Assembly: GCF_963082655.1 (NCBI RefSeq)
Contig: NC_081554.1
Span: 98,132,232-98,196,231 of the forward strand
Direction of reading: 5' to 3'
DNA from: Stomoxys calcitrans
Lineage: Eukaryota; Arthropoda; Insecta; Diptera; Muscidae
Length of the DNA stretch: 64,000 bases
The translations under genes and the position numbers were made by a program. Of the stretch, positions 21,791-31,600 are shown piece by piece. The notes below the pieces were generated by a model. It was not told the DNA's origin. It worked only from the letters and a program-made list of their open reading frames with translations, and did no database searches. Position 1 is the first letter of the stretch; every line of letters begins with the position of its first letter.

Positions 21791-22245
21791 AACAGCAAAC
21801 ATGTTTGGTGCAACAACAGAAAATCTGCTGAAAATGGGGCTGCATTAATTCTTTCAAACATTTGCTGCTGCCTTTAGATGGCAAAAATGTTAAAAAAATC
21901 CTGCAAATGTCATAAATACTTAAAAAATTTTATATTGCTTTTTATCTTGTAATTTAATGTCCATATATATGAATACTTTACCAATATTCTGCAATTTTAT
22001 AATTTCTAATCGATTTGGAATAACACCTTACATAAACACTTCTTAATTCAAAATTAAAGCTTTTTAACAAAAAGTATGCTCCAAAAAATTTGAAAAATTT
22101 TACATTTAAAAATTTATTGTAAAGCTTTAATTTTTTTTAGAATTTAAAAAAATTTTTATGCTTCCATTCAAAAATTTAAAATTTTTGGTTTAATATCAGC
22201 AGACAATGTTTGCTAAAATCAGCAGACCAATTTTTCTGGGCGTAG
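21791..22245. mobile_element. MITE-like element, family F (tentative)
   Basis: Left end CAGCAAACATGTTTGGTGC with AACAACAGAAAATCTGCTG. Right end, reverse-complemented, is TAGCAAACATTGTCTGCTGA, an imperfect terminal inverted repeat. The middle is about 350 bp of very AT-rich DNA with no ORF. Boundaries and superfamily are uncertain. Confidence 0.4.
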
Positions 22246-22385
22246 AAATACAAATAAATAAATTCGAGCCCCATTTTGTCCCAATCGCCCTATATTTGCG
22301 TGTGGGGCTCTTTTGGAGGGAGTCACCAGCCACTTATCTAAGGTTTGAATATCAGAATCCTATTCTACTCCAATGTATAATTAAT
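22246..22385 (-). mobile_element. Family D-like core fragment
   Basis: One diverged G-rich unit: GAGCCCCATTTTGTCCCAATCG, GTGTGGGGCTCTTTTGGAGGG, TTTGAATATCAGAATCC. No termini. Confidence 0.5.
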
Positions 22386-23094
22386 TACAATTATCTGAGA
22401 TATTGCAAAGGTTATGACTAACTAAAAGGACGACTCTTAAAGAAAAATTTTATAAATGTGCTTAGAATGTCTGGTCATGTGGAAGCTGATATCAGCTCTC
22501 ATAACGAAATTTGTACGCGGCACCCAACCCAAATACGTTGCCTTGGATTATAACACTTAACAAAGGAATTAAGGATGTGTTTCGCAACCTACTTCATAGC
22601 AACTGAAACCAATACAACCAAATAATTGAGACTGTTGTAGTTACTGTTGCTATTCTCGCTGTTTAATTTTTGCCATGCTCTTCCATACCTTCACGGCACT
22701 CCATGGGGAGTCCTTTATGACTGTTTTGATGTGTTCATTCGCCACTTTGTGGTGTAGGTGTGCGTGCGCGAGTGTGTCTTTGGTAACATCTTTATGAGTT
22801 CAATTTCCATGTGGTTATGAAAGTGTAAAAGGGCAATTGAAAGCGCTGCTTATGGCTCTATGATGTTAGATATTAATATGGTTAATTAAACATTTATCAA
22901 AAAATAACCGACTTAATTATATTCATTATTTTCGATTCAAGCACTTCAGGTAGGTGAAATTCTTTTAGTCACTCGTAGAAAGGTTCTGCCAACCAACAAT
23001 GGCCTTCAAAATGCGTGTGTCATCTTTAACAAAACGTTTCAAGTATACATAAGTGTTGTACCAAATGACTGTGAGTTTAATTCAAATGTGTAAA
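22386..23094. other. Low-copy sequence, possible intron
   Basis: No similarity to the repeat families of the window and no convincing ORF. If the candidate exon at 25445-25472 is real, this lies in its first intron. Confidence 0.5.
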
Positions 23095-23096
23095 TA

Positions 23097-23692
23097 AAGG
23101 GTGATTTTTTGAGGTTAGGATTTTCATGCATTAGTATTTGACAGATCACGTGGGATTTCAGACGTGGTGTCAAAGAGAAAGATGCTCAGTATGCTTTGAC
23201 ATTTCATCATGAATAGACTTACTAACGAGCAACGCTTGCAAATCATTGAATTTTATTACCAAAATCAGTGTTCGGTTCGAAATTTTGACAAATTTTGTTC
23301 AGCGATGAGGCTCATTTCTGGTTGAATGGCTACGTAAATAAGCAAAATTGCCGCATTTGGAGTGAAGAGCAACCAGAAGCCGTTCAAGAACTGCCCATGC
23401 ATCCCGAAAAATGCACTGTTTGGTGTGGTTTGTACGCTGGTGGAATCATTGGACCGTATTTTTTCAAAGATGCTGTTGGACGCAACGTTACGGTGAGTGA
23501 ACACATTTCGAACCGAACACTGATTTTGGTAATAAAATTCAATGATTTGCAAGCGTTGCTCGTTAGTAAGTCTATTCATGATGAAATGTCAAAGCATACA
23601 GAGCATCTTTCTCTTTGACACCATGTCTGAAATCCCACGTGATCTGTCAAATACTAATGCATGAAAATCCTAACCTCAAAAAAATCACCCTT
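23097..23692 (+). mobile_element. Mariner-like deletion derivative with long inverted repeats
   Basis: Flanked by TA at 23095-23096 and 23693-23694, the target duplication of IS630/Tc1/mariner elements. The termini are AAGGGTGATTTTTTGAGG and its complement. The inverted arms are about 187 bp (23097-23283 and 23505-23692), nearly identical, and contain the 5' UTR and first roughly 24 codons of a transposase on both sides. Only about 220 bp lies between them. Such a structure can be mobilised in trans but cannot encode active transposase. Confidence 0.88.
23214..23504 (+). pseudogene. Mariner-like transposase remnant
   Basis: The N-terminus (MNRLTNEQRLQIIEFYYQNQ) is read from 23209-23280. The frame then jumps by deletion to the catalytic core fragment FSDEAHFWLNGYVNKQNCRI at about 23298 and EKCTVWCGLYAGGIIGPYFF, ending near GRNVTV. 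The helix-turn-helix middle and the second and third catalytic acidic residues are gone. The first Asp lies in FSDEAHF. Confidence 0.8.
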
Positions 23693-23807
23693 TATTATTA
23701 AACGTTTAATTAAATTTTCTCTAAACATTCGCAACAATGATAAAATTTTTTTATTTTACTTTAGTTAACAAAACGAAAATATTGAAAAAATTTCACTGAT
23801 TGGCATT
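23693..23807. other. AT-rich low-copy sequence
   Basis: Between the mariner derivative and the next family B element; nothing recognised. Confidence 0.4.
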
Positions 23808-24815
23808 TGTTATACCCACCAGAGAAGGGTAAGGGTTTATTCATTTTGTCATTCCGTTTGCAACACATCGAAATATCCATTTCCGACCCTATAAAATTTA
23901 TATATTATCGATCAGCGTAAAAATCTAAGACCACCTAGACATGTCCGTCCGTCTGTCCGTCGGTCCGTCTGTCTGTTGAAATCACACTACAATCTTCAAA
24001 AATATAGATATTGAGCTGAAACTTTGCACAGATTCTTTTTTTTTTTTTTGTCCATAAGCTGGTTAAGTTCGAAGATGGGCTATATCTTGATACAGCCCCC
24101 ATATAAACCGATCCGCCGATTTAGGGTCCTAGGCCAATAAAAGCCACATTTATTATCCGATTTTGCTGAAAATTTGAGACAGCGAGTTGTGTTAGAAACT
24201 TCGACGTCCTTCGTTAATTTGGCTTAGATCGGTCCAGATTTGGATATAGCTGCCATATAGACCGATCCTCCGATTTAGGGTCTTAGGCCAAAAACAGCCA
24301 CATTTATTCTCCGATTTTACTGAAATTTGGGCGCATTTATTATCCGATGTCGCTGAAATTTGGGACAGTGAGTTAAATTAAACCGCTTGACATACTGCTG
24401 CATTATGGCACAGACCGGTCTAGATTTGGATATAGCTGCCATATAGTCCGATCTCTCGGTTTTAGGTTTTGGGGCCACAAAAAGCGCATTTATTGTCCGA
24501 TGTCTCCAAAATTTTGGACAGTGAGTTGTGTTAGGCCCTTCGACATCCTTCTTCAATTTCACTCAGATCTGTCCAGATTTGGTTACAGCTGCCATATAGA
24601 CCGATCTCTCGATTAAATGTTTTAGGCCCATAAAAGGCGTATTTATTGTCCGATGTTGCCGAAATTTGGGACATAGAGTTAAGTTAAGCGCCTCCACATA
24701 TTTCTGTAATTTGGTCTAGATCGATCAAGATTTGCATATAGCTGCTATATAGACCGATATCTCGATTTAAAGTCTTTGCCCCAAAAATCCGATTCGACTG
24801 AAATTTGACATTTGA
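23808..24815 (+). mobile_element. Family B element, 3' end missing
   Basis: Starts TTATACCCACCAGAGAAGGG, then ATTTTGTCATTCCGTTTGC, CCGTCCGTCTGTCC and six core units. It ends near GACTGAAATTTGACATTTG without the usual GGTGGTGGGTATCC and TTCGGCC palindrome. Confidence 0.75.
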
Positions 24816-25438
24816 AAACGTACGATTAATATGAAAATTTAAAAAAATAAACAAAAAGTGTAGTAGTCTCTAATCAATATATTAAGAAAACCCATATGAT
24901 ATATTTAAATGCTTTAATATCAGGAATAAATGGTATTAATTCGAAAACTTTATATTCGCCACATTTTTTCTTTTTTTTTTGCATGAATTTGTCATAAAAG
25001 ATCTATAAATTTCATAGTAAACAAAGTTGCCACGTTTTTAGTTCCAATGTTTACTTGTCCACGATTTTGTTTATGGCTTATGATTTTTTTTTTTTTTTGC
25101 GTGTACCTAATCAGATTTGGGTTCCGACATTTAGGTATTACTAGTAACCGAACTTGCCACCTTAGCACCAAACACCCCTCCTTTCGTTAGTTAGAGAATA
25201 CACAACATGCTCCGCCTCCCAATGAATACAACATATTAAGTTGCATAAGAAATAACATTGACCTCCAGAGTTATAAATTATTTTTGCAGCTTTTTCGGTT
25301 TTCATGCCACTGGCTGCCTCAAGCGGCCCTGAAAGGCAACAAAGACACAGTACTGACTGACTTGCCCGATGTCTTAGCCCATACACATAATTGTACATAA
25401 ATATTGTTGCTATCGTTGAGATTTAATTGCAAAAATAA
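24816..25438 (-). other. Low-copy sequence, candidate first intron
   Basis: Lies just downstream (minus strand) of the candidate splice donor. AT-rich with T runs; no repeat and no coding exon seen. I looked here for a continuation matching a GTPase P-loop and found none. Confidence 0.4.
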
Positions 25439-25444
25439 ACTTAC
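25439..25444 (-). other. Splice donor, GTAAGT
   Basis: Perfect match to the metazoan 5' splice site (exon ...ATCG, then GTAAGT). Leaves the reading frame in phase 1. Confidence 0.5.
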
Positions 25445-25472
25445 CGATAATAAGCAACTTTATGGTCGCCAT
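25445..25472 (-). CDS. Candidate first coding exon of a host gene (possibly Rab-type small GTPase)
   Basis: On the minus strand an ATG at 25472 in good context (GTGAACATGG) opens MATIKLLII plus the first base (G) of a tenth codon. A consensus donor GTAAGT (25444-25439) follows. Upstream, the minus strand has no ATG for about 430 nt, as expected of a 5' leader and unlikely by chance. The peptide matches the start of Rab GTPases, where a TIKLLxIG strand leads into the G1 loop GxxxxGKS; the split codon beginning with G would supply the first Gly. Rab18-type proteins have this very short N-terminus. No further exon was found, so the rest would lie beyond the repeats on the left or outside the window. 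Alternatives: another gene starting with a short hydrophobic segment, or chance. Confidence 0.45.
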
Positions 25473-25920
25473 GTTCACCGCTGTCCTTGCTGTGTGCTTG
25501 TGTGCTTGTGTACTCTGTTGGTTGACGACAAACGTTGTTAAACCTTTTGGAGGTCTAGACCTTAGGCTGTCTGTCAATGAAGATAACTCTGATGATGCTG
25601 ATAACTTGGACTTGGATTGAGAGGAACGTGGATGGTGTTTTGTTGGTGGCCTTTAGGTTTTTGTGAGATTACACAATGTTGAATTTTTATTGCTTTTGTT
25701 TCGATTCCTTTTCTGTTTAAAGTTGATGTATTATCCGGGGTTAAAAGGTAAGCCTTTTGTTTGTGATACAATGGCAAAGAGGCCTGCAGTCGTTTCAGAT
25801 AAATGTAATTTGTGTCCTGTTGTCGCTCTATTTGTTTTGGGCGCGTTTTTTAACGTTCGGTAACAATTAACTTATTATTATTGTTATTAATAATATTATG
25901 TTTCATTTTAACACACTGAC
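25473..25920 (-). promoter_or_regulatory. Candidate 5' leader and start-site region of the host gene
   Basis: ATG-free on the minus strand from 25473 to 25903 and rich in CAACA/ACAC motifs like fly leaders. A TCAGTG initiator-like motif is at 25919-25914. If transcription began there, a short upstream frame starting at 25906 (18 codons) would precede the main ATG. No TATA box was seen. Confidence 0.3.
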
Positions 25921-26744
25921 TACCACATGCACACGCACACACCACATTGCTCGTATGCACACAAGGCCATGCGAGTACATCAATTAGTCTCTGCACTTTT
26001 GTGGTGTTGTAATTGTGTACATGTATCTCCCCTGCGTAGACAAACACACACGCACACGTGCATACAAAAGAACTTTACCGGTGTCCTTTTGCAAACGAAC
26101 AACGCAAACTCGATGTTCGGTTCACCGTTGCACGATGTGCATAATAAATATTGCAATTCAATTTATTGAAAGTCAGTCCCTGTCCCGGCCCCGCGCGTCC
26201 CGAGAGGTTCTTCCGCTCGCTATTGTACGGAGATATATTTTAATTTGTTATAATTAAATGGCGTCTATGTGGTAGGCTGTGTGTGCACCGATGTGCCTAC
26301 GCAACTGTTGGCAGCCTTTCTGCGTTGGGCTGCAACTCTTTAATCATTGTAATGCGATCATTTTTGTATATTTAATTCAATTGGAATTGTCATTGTGCGA
26401 TGCTGCCGATGATGGGCTATTTTGTTAATGCTCTTCAACTGCTTGCTTCTCTTTTTTTCGGAGACAATTTAAATCACTTCCACTTGTTGGTTAATGACAG
26501 GTTGCTCAGATTGTCGAGTCCTTTTTCAATTGATGATGCTTAAGTATTATCCACTTTCAATTTAAATGAAACAATGACATTTGTTTGAATCTGCAGCACA
26601 TCTACACATCTGAAAAAAGAATGATGTGAAAATATGTTATTAAGATATTTGCGGATTTACGAAATTAAATTACATATTAATTGGAACAACACAGCATGTC
26701 AAGTGTTGATTGTCTTAATCCATTTCCAAAAACATTACAATATC
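25921..26744. other. Low-copy sequence upstream of the candidate gene
   Basis: CA-rich stretches around 25925-26060 and a GC-rich patch at about 26180-26220 (CCCGGCCCCGCGCGTCCCG), unusual for the window. It may be promoter-proximal DNA. No ORF with recognisable features. Confidence 0.4.
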
Positions 26745-26748
26745 AAAC
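26745..26748 (+). repeat. LTR element target-site duplication, left
   Basis: AAAC, matched by AAAC at 33290-33293. Four-base duplications are typical of several Ty3/gypsy lineages. Confidence 0.85.
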
Positions 26749-27237
26749 TGTAACGGCCGTATTTATTTACCTTGATTTTTATGAATGTTGATTATTATAA
26801 TTATATGTTTGACAATTTGAACTTAATTTATATTTTCCTTAACTGTCCCAACTACCCTCATAAATTGTAATTTTTGTTGAGAGAAAATATGTTTTACTTT
26901 TGTATTTCATTGTTTCAAATTGTTCCATTTTAATTCCATTGGATACTAGATTGTTTTCATGATTTTACTTGTCCCTTTGTAAGTCAATACATTTAGCTAT
27001 AAGTTGTCATTCTTTACCGTATCTTGACAAATAAAGAGACTGCAAACCTAAGTCTTCATCGTCTTGTTTTCCTTTTTATAAAATCATATTAAACATAAAA
27101 ATAAAATTAATACCAAGACACTAGCTGACCTTCGGGACTCCAGTGGCTGGTAATAATCTGAGGACAAATACTGATTATTATCTTATTTGAACCAGATTAA
27201 TAAATAATAATACTCCTCTAAATAATCATTTATTACA
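26749..27237 (+). repeat. 5' long terminal repeat
   Basis: TG...CA ends. AATAAA at 27030-27035 is a likely polyadenylation signal, and the LTR should also supply the promoter. Identical by eye to 32801-33289. Confidence 0.95.
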
Positions 27238-27238
27238 A

Positions 27239-27249
27239 TTGGCGCCCAC
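27239..27249 (+). promoter_or_regulatory. Primer-binding-site-like sequence
   Basis: TTGGCGCCCAC lies one base after the 5' LTR. It begins with TGG, as expected for pairing to a tRNA CCA end, and TGGCGCCCA resembles lysine-tRNA type sites. The match weakens after about 9 bases, so the tRNA is not certain. Confidence 0.5.
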
Positions 27250-27943
27250 CGTAAAATTTTTAAATATTTTGCTGAAAATTCTACAACAGTTTTGCATAAA
27301 ATATTTAAATTTTTGCAAAACATAATTTTCGCAAAATAAAAGAAGAAACGTGTTTCGCATTTATTCAATTGCCGTCCACTTATGCTGCTGTTGCCGTCGC
27401 TATCATCAGGTTGAGTTGTTTGTTGTTGTTACAAAAAGGGAATCACCATACGTGAGTCATCGCCCACGGTTGGTTGTTGTTGTTGTGACTCCCGCATGTT
27501 TTAACTCCACATCTCATTGCTGTTGCTTCAGCTCCAGTCTATCAACAGTCTAGGCAAAGGGTTTTGTTGTTGCGAAAACATTTCTTCTTCCCAGCATTTC
27601 GTTTTACCAGTGTGTTGTTGCTTTGCTGTGATCATCACATCAAGAGATATACACATTGCCTACCAAGCCGCTGTTCCAATATCACTTCGTAACTTGTGCT
27701 TGTGCATATGTTGGTTTCGCTCATCACACACAAGTTGTTGTTGGAGTAAGTCTTGCTTAAAGCTTTAGCTGTTTCTCCCATTGGTGTCGATTAAATTCTC
27801 TTGCTCTCACTGGAATTCGAAGTGTTTTACGTTCCATCAATCTTTAAGATTCGAACATACATACATACTCTTCTGGAGAAAGATATTCTCTTAGATAGAC
27901 TCAACAGGGTTACCATCAAGCCTTAATAAAGAAAATTCTTGCA
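27250..27943 (+). other. Leader between 5' LTR and gag
   Basis: About 690 bp with many TTGTTG/GTTGTT runs; its small ORFs show no family features. It would hold packaging signals (inference). Confidence 0.5.
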
Positions 27944-28627
27944 ATGAAGAAAACGCCAAGAACAACCATGAATTCTTTAAGCGCAGGTATTGTGGATAGC
28001 CAAAACCCAAATAACACCATGAATTCTAATGGAAATAATGCAGTTTCTACGGTAAATAACGATCAGAATTCGAACATGGGTCAAGTGGCAATTGATCAGT
28101 CTGCTAATACCGAAACTAGTAGGACTATGCCATCGACCAGTTCACATCAAAATAATTTCCAATTTCAAGGCTCAGCCCCAGCAAATATGCATCAATCGTC
28201 ATCTAATATTCCAAATGCTAGTACGGCTTATTCAGCACTGAACGCAGATTTTTCCGATCGGAATAGCCAGAGTTCGTCAAATAATAACAACTTAAACGAG
28301 CAGTTAATTGCATCATTGTTAAGTAATGTCCAAGTAAGACCGCAAATTAGCGCCACATTTAGTACTTGCAGCGCACGTTTTAACGGCTCAAATGATAAGG
28401 AAAATGTGGAGGATTTTATTGCAACAATCCTGGTCTACAAGGAATCGACACACATTTCTGATCGTTTGGCTCTTATTAGTATGCCCCTTTTGTTAGAAGG
28501 ATATGCATCATCATGGTGGCAAGGAGTTAAAGATGAGGCTAGCACATTCGAGGATGCTATTAATCTGTTAAGAAGTGCATTTGCGCCCATCAAATCTGAT
28601 TGGAGAATTTACTCCGAAATTTTTTAA
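27944..28627 (+). pseudogene. gag: Gag, N-terminal part, cut by a frameshift
   Basis: 227 codons. Residues 1-120 are Asn/Ser/Gln-rich and probably disordered. From about 125 the retrotransposon Gag fold begins (FNGSNDKENVEDFIATILVY, then SMPLLLEGYASSWWQGV and LRSAFAPIKSDW). The frame stops at a T6 run followed by AA (28620-28627) in the middle of the Gag fold. The remaining Gag part and zinc knuckles are encoded one frame over, at the start of the 28575-32753 ORF. One surplus T explains the break. A +1 shift at TTT-TAA is the alternative, though its position inside a folded domain argues for mutation or assembly error. Confidence 0.8.
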
Positions 28628-31600
28628 GGACAAGCAGAAACCGACTGAAAGCACTGACAGTTTTATCTGCAGAAAACGGCGGTTATTTGCATTGTTAAAA
28701 GAAAAAGTTTCCGAGCGTGCTATTATTGATATGATCTACTATCAAATCAATGTCAACATTCGGGAGAAAGTGCCAAGAGAAGCTGTGAAAACGTTTCAGG
28801 ACCTTCTCAGTAGCGCTCGAGAAATAGAGCTATTCATGACTGAAAATAAGACAGAAATTGTCATTAAACCCCAACTTTCTCGAGAAAAGACAAATGTTCG
28901 TTGTTCATACTGCCGTAAAAAGAACCACACAGCCGATGTATGTTACAAGCGAATAGAGGTCGAAAAGAGGGGAAAGACCAAAGATGAAGTAAAATTGAAC
29001 TGCTATGGCTGCGGTGCTGCAGGATTTTACAGGTCAAACTGTCCAAAATGCAACTACAAAGAGATAATGGAAAGCCCAAAGGAACTAAACTTAAATAGTA
29101 TTCAAACCACAATTGTTGGTAGAAATGTTCCAACCATAAATATAAATGTCAATGGATCGGACCAAGAAGCTTATCTGGACACAGCTGCCAGGACAAGCAT
29201 AGCTGGTTACGAACTTTTTATGTTATTGAAGAAAAAGGAGGTCCCATTTCAAGAAGTATTTGCAGAGGTGACATTGGCTGACGGAAGTTCGAGAAAAGAA
29301 ATGGTCTTATCGACCATAGCCTGTATTCTTATAGGCAAACGTTTTAAACGAATTCGTTTTGTTTGCTTGCCAAAGGCAAGAAACAATCGAACCCTAATTG
29401 GTATAGATTTTCTGGAGCAATGTGGAATGGTTATGGATTTAGCACAAAGGACTTGGCATTTTGTTGACGAACCATCCAAAATCTTTGAATTTAAATGTAC
29501 GCCATCTAAGGCTATTGAAAAACGTAGTCAAATGAATGCTAGTACAACAAAAACCGAAAGGGAGAAAGAAAACGTTCAAGATTTTTTATCATGGTTTGTA
29601 GCATATGGCGAAGAAGACCCAACACATCCAAATAATGTTGCTGAATTTCCCGCCAACGACTACTCTCCAGGAGGTATCACAAAAATATTTGCTGATGCTA
29701 TACCACAGGATTTTGAAATCCCAAATGAAAATAATTTATTCCCTCCATTGAAGAAAATAAAAAAACAAGCGGAAACTGAAGTTTTACCGCAAGCGGTTAC
29801 ATTAAACGCGATCGATTTTGAATTTCGAGAAAACGAAGCTGAACATTTGACTGAAAGTCAAAAAGATTTATTGAAAAGCGTTATCAATAAGCATAACGAC
29901 ATATTTGAAAATATTGTTGCTCCAATAGCCAACATTGAGCACAAAATTAATACCGGAAATCATCTGCCAATAGCCAATCCACCATACCGGATCTCACCAG
30001 CTATGAAAGTGAAGTTGAAGGCAGAATTGGATAAAATGTTGCAAGATGGAATCATAGAAGAAAAGGAATCTCCCTGGGCATTTCCAGTGGTACTTATACC
30101 TAAAAAGGATAATGAAATTCGACTGTGCGTAGACTATCGCAAATTAAATGCTATAACTGTCACCGACACATATCCATTACCTCGAATTGATGACCTACTT
30201 CATGCAGCTAAAGCAACACCGTATATGTCGACATTAGACTTAAAATCTGGGTACTGGCAAATAAAACTTGCAGAAGAAGATAAGCTTAAAACAGCTTTCA
30301 CCACACCATTCGGTATATTCGTATTTAACCGAATGCCATTTGGACTCAAGAACGCTCCGGCCACTTTTCAAAGAATAATTGACAAGTTTCGCTCAAGTCT
30401 GCCAAAGCTCTTAATACTGGCTTATCTTGACGATATTATTATTTGCTCTCCAAATTTTGAGACCCATTTGTCTGATTTAGATCAAACCTTCGAGAAGCTT
30501 AAAAAGTTTGGTTTTCATTTGAATGACAGAAAATGTTTTTTCTGCAGATCAGAGGTCAAATACTTGGGACATATTTTGACTACAAGCGGTATTAAAATTG
30601 ACCCAGAGAAATCTGCAGCCATAATTAATCGGCCAAAACCGAAGAATTTGAAACAGCTCATGTCTTTTCTTCAAACATGCTCTTGGTTTAGGCGATTTAT
30701 TCCCGATTTTTCCAAAGTTGCCAGACCCCTATCGAATTTGACAAAGAAGAAAGCTACATGGAACTGGGGGAACGAAGAAAACCAGGCATTTAATAAATTA
30801 AAGCAGCTGTTAAGTTCTCCTCCAGTATTGCAACAAGTTCAAGAATCGGCACCATTCCTTCTTAGAACAGACGCGAGCAACTACGCGATCGGGGCTGTAC
30901 TATTGCAGGGGGAGAAAGATAAAGAACACCCTATAGAGTACGCCAGCCGTCTGCTTATACCCGCAGAACGCAATTACTCAACAACTGAACGTGAAGCTCT
31001 AGCCGTTGTTTGGGCTATACAGAAATTTAGAGGCTATGTAGAAGGTTCGGAAATCACCATTTTAACTGATCATCAGCCGCTGAAATGGCTCTTTGCTTTA
31101 AAATCTCCAACAGGAAGACTAGCACGATGGTCTTTATTTCTACAAAGCTATAATCTACGCTTCGAATATACCCCGGGAAGGCAAAACGTCGTAGCAGATA
31201 CTCTTTCTCGTCCACCATGCGAAAGCGAACAATGTTGCATTTCATGCGAATGTAACTCGATTGATATCGATTTTCCTAGAAAAGGATCCGAAGAATTTCG
31301 CAAATCCCAGCTTGACGATCCCGAGCTCAAGAAAATCATTGACTCATTTGAACAAAATGATGAAAATTCATACAGACACGCAAGTCGTGGCTACATAATA
31401 GTCGACGGAATTCTGTATCGTTATTGCTCTGAACAAGACTCGGAAAACGGCCAGCTTGTCATACCAAACTCTTTACGAGAAGAAATCTTACAAAAATACC
31501 ACAAAGACGCCACAGCAGGACATTATGGCATAGACAAAACTATTGCTCGTATTGCCCCATTGTTTTATTGGTCTGGAATTAGATCGGATATCACGAAATA

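Noticed and set aside
25162..25398. 78-codon minus-strand ORF left of the candidate host exon
   Set aside because: It begins inside the putative intron, has no recognisable domain, and does not continue the P-loop expected if the gene is a Rab.
27350..27768. Cys- and Val-rich ORFs in the LTR element leader
   Set aside because: They come from GTTGTTGTT and TGCTGTTG runs in the untranslated leader, not from a gene.
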